64,000 nucleotides of DNA from Flavobacterium pisciphilum (GCF_020905345.1 NZ_JAJJMO010000001.1:4526001-4590000); one strand, 5' to 3'; numbered from the stretch's first letter, positions 8,542 to 18,691 are shown. The notes: generated from the sequence alone by a model not told the origin. Translations and numbers: made by a program.

Positions 8542-9396
8542 TTAAGAAAAAACCACTGTTTTATTGCTGTACACCATTGTTTTGCGCTCAGCATGTAATT
8601 TGATGGCTCTTGCCAGTACGATACGTTCTAGGTCACGGCCTTTCATGATAAAATCATCTATCGAATTGACGTGAGACACACGAGCAATATCTTGTTCGAT
8701 TATCGGACCTTCATCTAATTCTTCAGTTACATAATGACTGGTCGCTCCAATAATTTTTACCCCTCTTTTAAAAGCTGAATGGTACGGTTTAGCACCAGGG
8801 AATGCAGGTAAAAAAGAGTGATGGATATTAATGATTTTGTTTTCGTAAAGCGCAATTAATGCAGGAGTGATAATTTGCATGTAACGCGCTAGGACAATAA
8901 AGTTAATGCCATATTTCTTTAGCAATGCAATTTGTATTTTTTCACCCTCTTCTTTAGTGTCTTTGGTAAACGGAACACAGTGAAACGGAATGTCAAAACG
9001 CTCAGCAATCGCTCTTAAATCATTATGATTACTAATTATTAGAGGAATTTCAACTCCCAACTCATCGGCACTATAACGCCCTAGAATATCAAATAAACAG
9101 TGATCGTATTTAGAAACAAACAACGCCATTTTAGGCTTTTGTTCCTGATTGTATACCTCCCATGACATCTGAAACTTGGCTGCAATAGAGTCGTTAAAAT
9201 CAGTTTTTATATCCTCAATGGCAATATTGCGATTGGTAAGTTCGCATTGCAATCGCATAAAAAACACATTTTGCTCCACATCAACATGTTGGTCAATGTA
9301 GGTAATGTTTCCTTCTACTTTTAAGATAAAGTTAGTCACAGCAGCAATAATACCTTTTTGGTCTTTGCAGTGAATAAGAAAAGTTATTTTTTGCAT
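8542..9396 (-). CDS. purU: Formyltetrahydrofolate deformylase
   Basis: The 284-residue enzyme hydrolyses 10-formyl-THF to formate and THF, supplying formate and balancing one-carbon pools. Residues 4-80 are an ACT regulatory domain (FLIHCKDQKGIIAAVTNFI). Residues 88-284 are the formyltransferase-like domain. The catalytic triad is visible: N190 and H192 in INIHHSFLPAFPGA, and D228 in LDEGPIIEQ. PurN lacks the ACT domain, which distinguishes it. A repeat array starts directly after its stop codon. Confidence 0.95.
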   Translation of the reverse strand: MQKITFLIHCKDQKGIIAAVTNFILKVEGNITYIDQHVDVEQNVFFMRLQCELTNRNIAIEDIKTDFNDSIAAKFQMSWEVYNQEQKPKMALFVSKYDHCLFDILGRYSADELGVEIPLIISNHNDLRAIAERFDIPFHCVPFTKDTKEEGEKIQIALLKKYGINFIVLARYMQIITPALIALYENKIINIHHSFLPAFPGAKPYHSAFKRGVKIIGATSHYVTEELDEGPIIEQDIARVSHVNSIDDFIMKGRDLERIVLARAIKLHAERKTMVYSNKTVVFS

Positions 9397-9436
9397 TTTA
9401 GTTTTTTGGTTAGTTGGTTAGCTGTTTATTTGTTCA

Positions 9437-9476
9437 ATCGTTTTTATTGTGATTTGTAGTCGACAATAAAAACGAT
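9437..9476 (-). terminator. Long perfect hairpin between the DUF4197 gene and purU
   Basis: ATCGTTTTTATTGT (9437-9450) pairs perfectly with ACAATAAAAACGAT (9463-9476) around a 12-base loop. It sits 11 bases past the DUF4197 stop. The T-run lies inside the stem rather than after it, so it may act as terminator, processing site or mRNA stabiliser. Confidence 0.5.
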
Positions 9477-9487
9477 CAAGCATAAAA

Positions 9488-10213
9488 TTATTTTTTATCC
9501 TGCATTGCAAATACTTTTTTCAATAAAGGAGAAGTTCTAGAGCTTATATCTGTTCTAATAGTTTTTTCTTCTACGGCAATCATTTTAAAAACACCAGCAA
9601 GGGCTTGGTTAGTAGTGTAATCCGTTAAATCAGGATTAACTTTCTTTACAAATGGGATATTATTGTATTTAGCAATAATGTTCGACCAGATTGCATCGGC
9701 ACCAACTTTACTAAAGGATTCTTTAATAACAGGGTTAAATTTGCTGTATAATGAAGTAGTGGTGCTAGATTGTAAATAGGTTGTTGCAGCACTTTCATTA
9801 CCCAATAAGATAGTTTTAGCATCATTAATCGACATGTTTTTTACAGCCGAAACAAATATAGGAGTAGCCTCTTTTACAGCATCTTCAGCTGCACGATTCA
9901 ATACCTTAATACCTTCATCAGCAAGAGACGAAAGCCCGATTTTTCGTAAAGTAGCATCTACTTTTTGCAATTCGTCAGGCATTAGGATTTTTACAGCTTC
10001 ATTTTTATAAAATCCATCAGTAGCCGTTAACTTTGTTACTTGTTTAGATATTCCTTTGTCTAAAGCTTCTTTTAATCCCGAAGCGATATCAACACCGCCA
10101 AGACCAAGACCAGATATTTTTGAAGATAGTTGAGGTAATTTGTTTAGCGTTTGTTGCACTTGAGCATAAGATGTAATAGAGAATGCCAGTGTTAAAAGTA
10201 AAATCTTTTTCAT
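9488..10213 (-). CDS. DUF4197 secreted protein
   Basis: The 241-residue protein has a signal peptide (MKKILLLTLAFSITSYAQ) and then an all-helical DUF4197 domain. Family-like segments are LKEALDKGISKQVTKL, GFYKNEAVKILMP and the C-terminal YTTNQALAGVFKMIAVEEKTIR. It is predicted periplasmic or outer-membrane associated. The function of DUF4197 is not established. It is separated from purU by a strong hairpin, so it is probably its own unit. Confidence 0.85.
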   Translation of the reverse strand: MKKILLLTLAFSITSYAQVQQTLNKLPQLSSKISGLGLGGVDIASGLKEALDKGISKQVTKLTATDGFYKNEAVKILMPDELQKVDATLRKIGLSSLADEGIKVLNRAAEDAVKEATPIFVSAVKNMSINDAKTILLGNESAATTYLQSSTTTSLYSKFNPVIKESFSKVGADAIWSNIIAKYNNIPFVKKVNPDLTDYTTNQALAGVFKMIAVEEKTIRTDISSRTSPLLKKVFAMQDKK

Positions 10214-10235
10214 TAAATAGTATTTTTATAAGTTT

Positions 10236-10243
10236 CAAAAATA
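10236..10243 (-). promoter_or_regulatory. -7 element upstream of the DUF4197 gene
   Basis: The minus strand reads TATTTTTG, matching TAnnTTTG, 23 bases before the ATG at 10213. A second identical octamer lies at 10253-10260. Neither has a clear TTTG at -33. Confidence 0.5.
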
Positions 10244-10314
10244 CTACTTATTCAAAAATAAAGCCACAATTTTATTTTAGGAGCAGAAACATTTTGTTTC
10301 ATTAGTAACATAGT

Positions 10315-10374
10315 TCCCGCTGTGCATTATATCCGCGCCCCAAAAAGCGCGGGATGCCATTCCCATCGGGGCTA
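10315..10374. repeat. Dispersed intergenic repeat element, copy A
   Basis: The sequence from CCCGCTGTGCATTATATC to ATCGGGGC contains a hairpin CCGCGC/GCGCGG (10333-10338 with 10347-10352). It resembles the element at 38644-38736 in order of words: C(C/T)GCTGT(A/G)CA(C/T)TATATC, CCCAAAAAG, then a GATGxC...TC(C/G)G block. From memory, similar sequence occurs between genes in other Flavobacterium genomes; this was not checked. Confidence 0.55.
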
Positions 10375-10469
10375 GAGAGGGAAGATGGTTTTGTATAAAT
10401 GCGAAAACGTGAAATGTTAACTGCGAGATGCTAAAAGTTAAATGTGAAAAGTGATATGTAGTGACATCA

Positions 10470-11084
10470 TTAACTTTGGCTAGTATTTGGATATGTTTTT
10501 CCCTTATTTTTTATGTGAGTAATAACTTCTCCTGTAATGGCATCAATTTCGAATCTTTCTTCTGGTATTCCATGAGGAATAAATTCACGTGGAATACGAA
10601 CTTGATATTGCATTATTTGAGGATTTCTAGAAACAGATGCTACACAATTGTCGTTTTTAATTTGATCTAGTTTATCCATTAGGTCAATATCATACTCCAT
10701 TTTCATTTTTTGTACCAAATCTTGCCAGCTAAACTTATAAGGTTTATCAGTATTTATCTCCTTAATAAGGGTTCCGTTTTCATTGTATTCTCTTCTGAAA
10801 CCGATGATGCAATCATAAAAACTTACTATTTCTCTTGTAATGTTTAGTGTGTTTTTATCATACATATACCTTTCTTTTATGGGAGTATTTAAGCGAGTAA
10901 TTGTTTCCTGATAGGAATCTTTGTTCTCGACAAGGTAGGTTTCGATAGTATCTCCATTATTATTTATTTGGATATATCGACAATAGGTATTGTTGCCTTT
11001 TTTATGTTTATTAAATGCTTTTAAATCGAATTTTTTCATTTGTGGTATTTTTGAAATTGCTATTTCTGGTATAGCAAGAGACAT
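10470..11084 (-). CDS. Hypothetical protein, 204 residues
   Basis: I do not recognise this protein. It has no signal peptide or membrane segment and is rich in charged and polar residues. The N-terminal half has strand-rich segments such as YCRYIQINNNGDTIETYLVE. The C-terminus RFEIDAITGEVITHIKN has a PepSY-like feel, too weak to name. A shorter start at MKKFDLKAFN (11039) is possible. It is isolated, with repeat DNA after it and a long gene-free region before it. Low GC and ordinary codon use give no sign of transfer. Confidence 0.65.
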   Translation of the reverse strand: MSLAIPEIAISKIPQMKKFDLKAFNKHKKGNNTYCRYIQINNNGDTIETYLVENKDSYQETITRLNTPIKERYMYDKNTLNITREIVSFYDCIIGFRREYNENGTLIKEINTDKPYKFSWQDLVQKMKMEYDIDLMDKLDQIKNDNCVASVSRNPQIMQYQVRIPREFIPHGIPEERFEIDAITGEVITHIKNKGKTYPNTSQS

Positions 11085-11761
11085 TGTTTTTGTATTTTAT
11101 ATATAATTTATTGTCCATAAAACAACATCAGTTTTATGAAGCATTAGGTTGATTTTAAATTTTGAAAGCAAATATTTTTATTAATTATTATTGATGCCTA
11201 TATAAGTTTTATACCTAAATAGGTCATGGTACTATTGTTCTTAGCTTTGGGTACTAAATACAAAATCAGTTCGCAATAATAGTACGACGGGGGGAGTCGT
11301 ATTGATATAAATTTTATTCTTAGTCTAAAATGTTTTTTTGATTTTCTTCTAATTTTCTCATTGTAAAAGAGAAGCTATGTTTTTTGTTTTATCTGTACTA
11401 TTTCTATTTGTTATTTAAGCATATTATTGTTGAATCTTTTAGGTCATAAAATTCTCTTTACCTTATTTTGATGAAAAACGATCAATTAAGATAGTTGATT
11501 CATATATTTATAAGAGAGTAGTTTAATACGACATACTAGATGAAATATTGTTTTTTGTGATATTATTATGATAGAATTAACTAGTTATCCCTAAAATCGA
11601 TACAAATATATGAGAAAAAACTCATGAAATGAAATTTATATTTTTTAGTGCATGTCTTAAGATTATTTTAAATAGATTTTTTTTAATAAGGTTTAAAACT
11701 AGATTCAAGAATCATTAAATTTTTTTGTAAATTGCTCTCCTAAAATTATCATATTCTCAAA
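11085..11761. other. Gene-free region upstream of icmF
   Basis: These 677 bases are very AT-rich and hold no credible reading frame. The only structure I see is TACGAC/GTCGTA flanking a G-run near 11284-11301, which could form a short hairpin, and a related AATACGAC at 11525-11532. No B12 riboswitch motif was found despite the B12-dependent enzyme downstream. Confidence 0.55.
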
Positions 11762-14700
11762 ATGGAACCACAAATACCTTATATTCCTAAAAATAAAGTA
11801 AGAATTGTTACCGCTGCATCACTTTTTGATGGACATGATGCGGCAATAAATATAATGCGCCGTATTATTCAATCCACAGGAGTTGAGGTAATTCATTTAG
11901 GTCACGACAGAAGTGTTGAAGAAGTTGTAAACACAGCTATTCAGGAAGATGCAAACTCAATTGCTCTAACTTCTTATCAAGGTGGTCACAATGAGTATTT
12001 TAAATATATGTATGATTTGCTTCATGAAAAAGGAGCTGGGCATATCAAAATTTTTGGTGGAGGTGGAGGAGTGATTTTGCCAAGCGAAATTGCTGAATTA
12101 CATGAATACGGAATCACGAGAATATATTCTCCAGATGATGGACGTTCTTTGGGATTACAAGGAATGATTAATGATTTGGTAGAGCGTTCAGATTATCCTA
12201 TTGGAGATAAATTGACAAACGAAATCGATCATATCGAAGATAAAAATCCAACAGCAATAGCACGTTTGATTTCAGCAGCAGAGAATTTTCCTGAAATTGC
12301 AAAGCCTGTTTTTGATAAAATACATCAAAACAACGCTAATTCCAAAATTCCAGTACTAGGAATCACAGGAACTGGTGGAGCAGGAAAATCTTCATTGGTA
12401 GACGAGTTGGTACGTCGTTTTTTAATCGATTTTCCAACAAAAACTATCGGAATAGTATCAGTAGATCCATCGAAACGTAAAACAGGAGGAGCACTTCTAG
12501 GAGATAGAATCCGAATGAATGCTATTAATAATTCTAGAGTTTATATGCGTTCGTTGGCAACACGTCAATCAAATTTGGCTTTGTCTAAATATGTTGCCGA
12601 AGCGATTCAGGTTCTTAAAGCGGCTAAATATGATATTATCATTCTAGAAACTTCAGGAATTGGTCAGTCAGATACAGAGATTATGGATCATTCAGATGTT
12701 TCATTATATGTAATGACACCAGAGTTTGGAGCAGCAACACAGTTAGAGAAAATCGATATGCTTGATTTTGCCGACTTAGTAGCACTTAATAAATTTGACA
12801 AACGTGGGGCACTAGATGCAATACGTGATGTAAAAAAACAATACCAACGCAATCATAATCTATGGGATAAAAATCCTGATGATATGCCTGTTTTTGGTAC
12901 AATTGCTTCACAGTTTAATGATCCGGGGATGAATACGCTGTATAAATCTATCATGGATAAAATTGTCGAAAAAACGGAATCGGACTTAAAATCGACTTTC
13001 GAAATCACTCGTGAAATGAGCGAGAAGATATTCGTTATTCCGCCACACAGAACGAGATATTTATCAGAAATTGCAGAGAATAATCGTAAATATGATGAAA
13101 CTGCTTTGTCGCAACAACAAGTAGCACAAAAATTATACGGTATTTTTAAAACCTTAGAATCAGTTTCGGGTAAAGTTCCAGTAATTACAAAAGCAGGAAT
13201 CGATGATTTAGGTGGGGCAGACGAGAAGAACGAAAACCGTGTTTTCTTAAACCTTTTACATAATCAATTTGATAAAGTAAAAATGGATTTGGATCCCTAC
13301 AATTGGGAGATGATCTTGACTTGGGATGAGAAAGTAAATAAATACAAAAATCCTGTTTATAGCTTTAAAGTTAGAGATAAGGAAATAAAAATAGCAACAC
13401 ATACAGAAAGTTTGTCACACCAACAAATTCCGAAAATAGCTTTGCCTAAATACGAAGCATGGGGAGATATCTTACGTTGGTGTTTGCAAGAAAATGTTCC
13501 GGGAGAATTTCCGTTTACATCAGGTTTGTATCCTTTTAAACGTGAAGGCGAAGATCCGTCACGTATGTTTGCAGGAGAAGGAGGACCAGAAAGAACAAAC
13601 AAGCGTTTTCATTATGTAAGTGCAGGATTGCCAGCTAAACGTTTATCGACAGCTTTTGATAGTGTGACTTTATATGGTAATGACCCCGATGTACGACCAG
13701 ATATTTATGGTAAGATCGGAAATGCTGGAGTTTCTATTTGTTGTTTAGATGATGCTAAGAAATTATATTCAGGTTTTGACTTAGTTCATGCTTTAACATC
13801 AGTAAGTATGACTATTAATGGACCAGCGCCAATGCTGCTTGGATTCTTTATGAATGCAGCAATCGATCAGCAATGTGAGTATTATATTAAAGCGAATGAT
13901 TTAGAGAAAGAAGTAGAACAAAAAATCATCAAATTATACAAAGAAAAAGGAATCACAAGACCTAAATACCAAGGCGATTTGCCAGCGGGGAATAATGGTT
14001 TAGGGTTAATGCTTCTTGGAGTTACAGGAGATGAGGTTTTACCGATAGAAGTTTATAATGAGATAAAAGCAAAAACACTTTCACAAGTACGTGGAACTGT
14101 ACAAGCAGATATTCTTAAAGAAGATCAGGCACAAAATACCTGTATTTTCTCTACTGAGTTTGCTTTGCGATTAATGGGAGATGTTCAGGAATATTTTATC
14201 ACGCAAAACGTTCGTAATTTTTACTCTGTTTCTATCTCAGGATATCATATTGCAGAGGCAGGAGCCAACCCAATTACGCAATTGGCATTTACACTTTCTA
14301 ATGGTTTCACTTATGTAGAATACTACTTGAGCCGCGGAATGAGTATCAATGATTTTGGTCCAAACTTATCATTCTTTTTCTCAAATGGAGTAGATCCAGA
14401 ATATGCAGTTATTGGACGTGTAGCACGTAAAATATGGGCAAAAGCCATGAAATTAAAGTATGGTGCTAACGAAAGAGCACAAATGCTTAAATACCATATT
14501 CAAACATCTGGACGCTCATTGCACGCGCAAGAAATAGATTTTAATGATATTCGTACAACGTTACAAGCATTATATGCTATTTATGACAACTGTAATTCAT
14601 TGCATACTAATGCATATGATGAAGCAATTACAACACCTACAGAAGAATCAGTTCGTCGTGCTATGGCAATACAATTGATTATTAATAAAGAATTAGGTTT

Positions 14701-15190
14701 AGCTAAGAATGAAAACCCAATCCAAGGTTCATTTATAATCGAAGAATTAACGGACTTAGTAGAAGCAGCTGTTTTACAAGAATTCGACCGTATTACAGAG
14801 CGTGGTGGAGTTCTTGGAGCAATGGAAACAATGTACCAACGTTCAAAAATACAAGAAGAAAGTTTGTATTACGAGACTTTAAAACACTCAGGACAGTTCC
14901 CGATTGTAGGAGTAAATACGTTCTTGAGTTCAAAAGGATCTCCAACAGTTATTCCAGCTGAGGTTATTCGTGCTACCGAAGAAGAAAAACAATATCAGAT
15001 TGATATGCTAGACAATTTGCATGAGTTCCATAAAGAATCTGTAAAAGATCATTTAAATACTTTGCAAGAAGCAGCTATCAAAAATGAAAATTTATTCACT
15101 CACTTAATGGAAGCAACCAAAGTTTGTTCACTTGGTCAAATTACTTCAGCATTGTTTGAAGTAGGAGGGCAGTATAGAAGGAATATGTAG
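11762..15190 (+). CDS. icmF: Fused isobutyryl-CoA mutase (IcmF)
   Basis: The 1142-residue protein joins three modules in the IcmF order. Residues 10-140 are the adenosylcobalamin-binding domain, with the cobalt-ligand His (H25) in SLFDGHDAA and the GGGGG turn near 99-103. Residues about 195-460 are a MeaB-like G-protein chaperone, with P-loop GTGGAGKSS (203-211) and guanine-specificity NKFD near 345. Residues about 520-1142 are the mutase barrel. The substrate loop reads [11 protein letters not shown], with Phe where methylmalonyl-CoA mutase has Tyr, which supports isobutyryl/butyryl-CoA interconversion. The G domain protects and reloads the cofactor. It stands alone with a terminator. Confidence 0.93.
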   Translation: MEPQIPYIPKNKVRIVTAASLFDGHDAAINIMRRIIQSTGVEVIHLGHDRSVEEVVNTAIQEDANSIALTSYQGGHNEYFKYMYDLLHEKGAGHIKIFGGGGGVILPSEIAELHEYGITRIYSPDDGRSLGLQGMINDLVERSDYPIGDKLTNEIDHIEDKNPTAIARLISAAENFPEIAKPVFDKIHQNNANSKIPVLGITGTGGAGKSSLVDELVRRFLIDFPTKTIGIVSVDPSKRKTGGALLGDRIRMNAINNSRVYMRSLATRQSNLALSKYVAEAIQVLKAAKYDIIILETSGIGQSDTEIMDHSDVSLYVMTPEFGAATQLEKIDMLDFADLVALNKFDKRGALDAIRDVKKQYQRNHNLWDKNPDDMPVFGTIASQFNDPGMNTLYKSIMDKIVEKTESDLKSTFEITREMSEKIFVIPPHRTRYLSEIAENNRKYDETALSQQQVAQKLYGIFKTLESVSGKVPVITKAGIDDLGGADEKNENRVFLNLLHNQFDKVKMDLDPYNWEMILTWDEKVNKYKNPVYSFKVRDKEIKIATHTESLSHQQIPKIALPKYEAWGDILRWCLQENVPGEFPFTSGLYPFKREGEDPSRMFAGEGGPERTNKRFHYVSAGLPAKRLSTAFDSVTLYGNDPDVRPDIYGKIGNAGVSICCLDDAKKLYSGFDLVHALTSVSMTINGPAPMLLGFFMNAAIDQQCEYYIKANDLEKEVEQKIIKLYKEKGITRPKYQGDLPAGNNGLGLMLLGVTGDEVLPIEVYNEIKAKTLSQVRGTVQADILKEDQAQNTCIFSTEFALRLMGDVQEYFITQNVRNFYSVSISGYHIAEAGANPITQLAFTLSNGFTYVEYYLSRGMSINDFGPNLSFFFSNGVDPEYAVIGRVARKIWAKAMKLKYGANERAQMLKYHIQTSGRSLHAQEIDFNDIRTTLQALYAIYDNCNSLHTNAYDEAITTPTEESVRRAMAIQLIINKELGLAKNENPIQGSFIIEELTDLVEAAVLQEFDRITERGGVLGAMETMYQRSKIQEESLYYETLKHSGQFPIVGVNTFLSSKGSPTVIPAEVIRATEEEKQYQIDMLDNLHEFHKESVKDHLNTLQEAAIKNENLFTHLMEATKVCSLGQITSALFEVGGQYRRNM

Positions 15191-15211
15191 AATATAAAAT
15201 CTAATAATTAT

Positions 15212-15258
15212 AAAAACGCATTTAGTTGACTTAAAGTTGATTGGATGCGTTTTTTGTT
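15212..15258 (+). terminator. Rho-independent terminator of icmF
   Basis: AAAAACGCAT (15212-15221) pairs with ATGCGTTTTT (15245-15254) across a 23-base loop and continues into a T-run. Confidence 0.8.
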
Positions 15259-15391
15259 TTTATGTGTAATGTTTTATGATAAAAAATATTTATAGTTTAA
15301 AAACATTATATATTTACCTCAATTAATTAACAAAATAACAGTTTGATAAATTTTACGCAGACTGATTAAAAAACTAAATTTACTATACAGA

Positions 15392-16993
15392 ATGAAAACA
15401 AAACTACTTTTATTTTTTTTAATAGTTGCAATTGTCAAAATTGATGCCCAACAACTAATCTATAATTTTTCAGGTAATCCAATAGGCCTTATTAAATTTA
15501 ATAATAATATTTTTTTTAATGCTTCTTCTGAAGGTTTTGGTAATGAAATATGGCAAACAGATGGAACTATCTCAAATGCGACTTTACTGAAAGACATAAA
15601 CCCAGGCAACGAGAGTAGTTACTCTCGTTTATTAAATAGCAGCTCAGCAATTTTAAATAATAAATTGTATTTTATTGCAAAAGATGGGAGTTCAGATGGT
15701 GAAATTTGGAAGACGGACGGAACTGAAAATGGGACAACAAAGGTTACAAGTTTTATTAATGGAAGAACTTTAAAACTTACAACCGTAGGGAGCTACATAT
15801 ATTTCTTAATAAAAACAATTGATGACCCATTAACAAGCACATTACAAGTTTGGAGAACGGATGGAACAACAGGAGGGACAATATTAGTTAAAGAGAATTT
15901 GCCTATTTGGAATACCCCAACTTTTGAAGGCAAATGCAATGATACTTTTATATTTACATTTCAGCCTCCTAGCACAAGTAATTCCAGAGTTTGGAGGAGT
16001 AATGGTACTTTAGAAGGAACCTTTCCGATTACCCCTGAAATAGATGGAAATGGATCTGGTGGGGGGACTACAGCTTTAAGTCAATATATTGAACATAACA
16101 ATAAGTTATATTTTGTTAGTAGAAATTTTCTACATGAGACTGATGGAACTCTCGAAAACACAAAAAAGGTTGGAAGTTTGTACGAAGCAAATACTAATTT
16201 GGTAGCATTTAGTGATGTTGTTGAAGTGAATAAAAATTTATATTTTATGTTTTATTTACAGGATAATAAGTCTATGTCAATATGGAAATTTAATCCTGTA
16301 AGTGAAGATATAAGTATTATATATAATAATGTTTTTACTGCTCAATATTTTTCTCCTTCTAATTTAGTAAAAGCAAATAATTCTTTGCTCTTTTGTGCAT
16401 CAAATAAAACAGAGGGTGGTGCATCTTTGGTGTCATTAGATCTTGCTAATAATGCGGTATCAGAAGTAAAAACGTTTTCAGATGTTAATATAGAAAAGCC
16501 TTTAGTGTTTAATAAAAATTTTCACACATATACTATTTCTAAAATTAGAGATAACGAGTATTTTATTATATCTGGAGTAGACAAAGGTTTTAAACGAAAG
16601 GGATGGATTTCTAATGTGGTAACGCATAATATAGAAAATATTAGTGCATTAGATAATGTAACATATGCTATTACTTATAATGACTATTTATATTATTCAA
16701 AAGACAGTAAATTATGGAAATATGTCAATAATTTGAATACTGAATCGATAGAAAGGAAAGCTTCTTTAATACTTTATCCAAATCCTTCATCTGATTTTAT
16801 AGAAATAAATTCAAGTAACGAAGATAAAATTGACAGTATTCATGTTTTTGATTTAAATGGGAAATTAGTAATGAACTTATCTGGGTATAATAATAGCAAT
16901 AGAATTGATATATCTAAACTGAATCAAGGAACTTACATTGTGGAATTTAAGTTAAATGGAGCTTCAGTTAGTAAAAAAATAATAAAGAAATAA
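15392..16993 (+). CDS. Secreted ELWxxDGT-repeat protein with T9SS sorting domain
   Basis: The 533-residue protein has a signal peptide (ending KIDAQ) and several ELWxxDGT-type repeats: EIWQTDGT near residue 52, then EIWKTDGT, QVWRTDGT and VWRSNGT at roughly 50-residue spacing. These suggest a beta-propeller-like surface fold. The last ~75 residues (LILYPNPSSDFIEI to SKKIIKK) are a type A T9SS sorting domain, so the protein should be exported by the type IX system and attached or released at the cell surface. Ligand and function are unknown. It is followed by a terminator, so it is monocistronic. Confidence 0.88.
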   Translation: MKTKLLLFFLIVAIVKIDAQQLIYNFSGNPIGLIKFNNNIFFNASSEGFGNEIWQTDGTISNATLLKDINPGNESSYSRLLNSSSAILNNKLYFIAKDGSSDGEIWKTDGTENGTTKVTSFINGRTLKLTTVGSYIYFLIKTIDDPLTSTLQVWRTDGTTGGTILVKENLPIWNTPTFEGKCNDTFIFTFQPPSTSNSRVWRSNGTLEGTFPITPEIDGNGSGGGTTALSQYIEHNNKLYFVSRNFLHETDGTLENTKKVGSLYEANTNLVAFSDVVEVNKNLYFMFYLQDNKSMSIWKFNPVSEDISIIYNNVFTAQYFSPSNLVKANNSLLFCASNKTEGGASLVSLDLANNAVSEVKTFSDVNIEKPLVFNKNFHTYTISKIRDNEYFIISGVDKGFKRKGWISNVVTHNIENISALDNVTYAITYNDYLYYSKDSKLWKYVNNLNTESIERKASLILYPNPSSDFIEINSSNEDKIDSIHVFDLNGKLVMNLSGYNNSNRIDISKLNQGTYIVEFKLNGASVSKKIIKK

Positions 16994-17025
16994 AGTAATT
17001 AAAATAAAACATACAAGTTGTTCAG

Positions 17026-17055
17026 AAAACCTCTCAGAAATGAGAGGTTTTTTTA
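17026..17055 (+). terminator. Terminator after the ELWxxDGT protein gene
   Basis: AAAACCTCTCA (17026-17036) pairs with TGAGAGGTTTT (17041-17051) around a GAAA tetraloop and is followed by T-rich sequence. Confidence 0.9.
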
Positions 17056-17056
17056 T

Positions 17057-17086
17057 TTTGATGTTCAATACGATATAGTATATTTA
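17057..17086 (+). promoter_or_regulatory. Probable promoter of the 17118 lipoprotein gene
   Basis: TTTG at 17057-17060 and TATATTTA at 17079-17086 are 18 bases apart. The -7 element differs from TAnnTTTG only in the last base. Confidence 0.5.
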
Positions 17087-17117
17087 CGATTAATTTAATA
17101 GAAAAAAATCTACAAAG

Positions 17118-17960
17118 ATGAAATATTTATTTACGGTTTTGTTTGTCGGAATTTGTTTTATTTCTTGCAATAGCGATGAAAATATTACAGATGATAGTAG
17201 TAATGAAACTTTGATGAGAGAAATGAATCTGAATGTTATGTATCCATTCAGTTCCCCAATTAATCGAGGGGAGATAAATTTTATTTTTGAATATGATAAT
17301 AAAAATAGATTAACAAAAAAAAACGGAGGATATTTAGCGATTGCTCTTGCAACGGGTTTTGATTCCTATTTTAGCGATAAAGTATATAAAACATTAATTT
17401 ATACTGACAATAAAGTTACTGTCGAAAATTTTTATGCTGGAGATGATGTCACAATTCAAAGAAACCCCATTTATTACACTTTAAACAGTGCTAATCAAAT
17501 TGAAGAAAAAGTAGATCCAAAGATTATTTATATGACAGCTTTTAAAAAGCAATCGTATAAATATTCAAATGGGAAACTGGTTGAGATAGTAACAACTTTT
17601 CCTAACATATCATACGATCCAAATGATGTTGAGGATTATATACTTACATTTTCTGAGAAATTTTATTATGATGTCAATAATAATTTAATCAAAACAGAAT
17701 ATTTAGAGTTACATAATGGAGTGTTTAATGGAGAAAAGATTGTCAGGACTTTTGAAGACTACGATAATTCCCTTAATCCATTTAAAAGATTACAGTTATT
17801 AGAGGAGTATTTTTATCGTTCGCTCTCACAAAATAATTTTAGAAAATATACAGAGACATTAGATAATTTTGGAACTATTACTACAAGAAAAACTTCTTGG
17901 ACATTCCCTTATGATGCTAAAGGTAATATCATATACTATACTAAACCAGTAAAGGAATAA
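17118..17960 (+). CDS. Hypothetical lipoprotein with YD-like strand motifs
   Basis: The 280-residue protein has a lipoprotein signal with lipobox FISC (C17). The following NSDEN fits the Bacteroidetes surface-lipoprotein export signal. The body carries recurring aromatic strand motifs (FEYDNKNRLTKKNGG, YKYSNGKLVEI, FYYDVNNNLIKTEY, PYDAKGNIIYY), reminiscent of YD/RHS-type beta repeats, but it is not a toxin-type RHS protein. It is likely anchored on the outer membrane. I cannot assign a function. A terminator follows directly. Confidence 0.75.
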   Translation: MKYLFTVLFVGICFISCNSDENITDDSSNETLMREMNLNVMYPFSSPINRGEINFIFEYDNKNRLTKKNGGYLAIALATGFDSYFSDKVYKTLIYTDNKVTVENFYAGDDVTIQRNPIYYTLNSANQIEEKVDPKIIYMTAFKKQSYKYSNGKLVEIVTTFPNISYDPNDVEDYILTFSEKFYYDVNNNLIKTEYLELHNGVFNGEKIVRTFEDYDNSLNPFKRLQLLEEYFYRSLSQNNFRKYTETLDNFGTITTRKTSWTFPYDAKGNIIYYTKPVKE

Positions 17961-17961
17961 G

Positions 17962-17992
17962 AAAAAAGACAGTTTTAAAAGCTGTCTTTTTT
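17962..17992 (+). terminator. Terminator after the 17118 lipoprotein gene
   Basis: AAAGACAG pairs with CTGTCTTT across a TTTTAAAAG loop, followed by a T-run to 17992. Confidence 0.85.
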
Positions 17993-18039
17993 AGTTTATA
18001 TAAGCAATAAATTAGCTACAGGATACTGGCTTTACTTTG

Positions 18040-18047
18040 TAGATTTG
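18040..18047 (+). promoter_or_regulatory. -7 element upstream of the ABC-like gene
   Basis: TAGATTTG matches TAnnTTTG, 22 bases before the ATG at 18069. It covers the in-frame TTG at 18045, which argues against that longer start. Confidence 0.5.
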
Positions 18048-18068
18048 TCGAATTGGATAGTTGTAAAA

Positions 18069-18680
18069 ATGATAATAGAAAATAAAGGAATTAAAACAGA
18101 TACTTTTTATATACCTCCTTTTAATTTAGAAAAAGGAGAAGTTGTTGTATTGTATTTGCATAATTGTTCTGAATCATATGATGTAGAAATGTTGCTCAAA
18201 AGTATTTTTTGTGGCACTGTAAAAGATGAAAACGTCATAATTCATAAAAAGCTGAAATTTGTAGAACATTTTAAAGAATCAAACTTAAGAAGATATTTTT
18301 GCCCAATTACAGTTGGTGAGTATTTGCGAAAAAATACAGATTTAAATAGTTCATTTTCAGAAAAAATATTTGAAACTAATTGGATTACTAATAAAACAAA
18401 AGTTAATACACTTCCTGGAAATCCAAGGAAGCTTTTGTCTTTGTATGCCACACTTTCAAAAACAAAAAACATTGTATTTGATTTAGTAGGGCAAGATCCC
18501 CAGGGTGTAGAATTTGCATTTGAAATGGTAAAGGAAGCTGTAAAAAATGATGGTTCAGCTATTTTATTCTATCATTTTGATGGATTGAAAGAACATTGCT
18601 CTAAATATATTGAACTAGAATGGGTAAATCATTCAGGAAGTGATAAGGATTCTTCATGGCAGAATGGATTTGAGAGCTAA
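18069..18680 (+). CDS. Degenerate ABC-type ATPase-like protein
   Basis: The 203-residue protein aligns by eye along a whole ABC ATPase domain. FNLEKGEVVVLYL matches the strand before Walker A. LPGNPRKLLSLYATLSKTKN matches the signature region. IVFDLVGQDPQG matches Walker B plus D-loop, and AILFYHF matches the H-loop. The catalytic parts are lost, however. The Walker A position reads LHNCSESYDVEML with no GxxGxGK(S/T), and the Glu after Walker B is Leu. It should not hydrolyse ATP in the normal way. No permease partner lies beside it. The ATG at 18069 is preferred over TTG at 18045 because of the promoter element. Confidence 0.65.
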   Translation: MIIENKGIKTDTFYIPPFNLEKGEVVVLYLHNCSESYDVEMLLKSIFCGTVKDENVIIHKKLKFVEHFKESNLRRYFCPITVGEYLRKNTDLNSSFSEKIFETNWITNKTKVNTLPGNPRKLLSLYATLSKTKNIVFDLVGQDPQGVEFAFEMVKEAVKNDGSAILFYHFDGLKEHCSKYIELEWVNHSGSDKDSSWQNGFES

Positions 18681-18691
18681 ACTTTAAAAAC

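Noticed and set aside
11085..11761. B12 riboswitch upstream of icmF
   Set aside because: No B12 box or conserved cobalamin-riboswitch core was found on reading both strands.
18045..18068. TTG start for the ABC-like gene
   Set aside because: It lies inside the TAGATTTG -7 element, so it would be at or before the transcription start.
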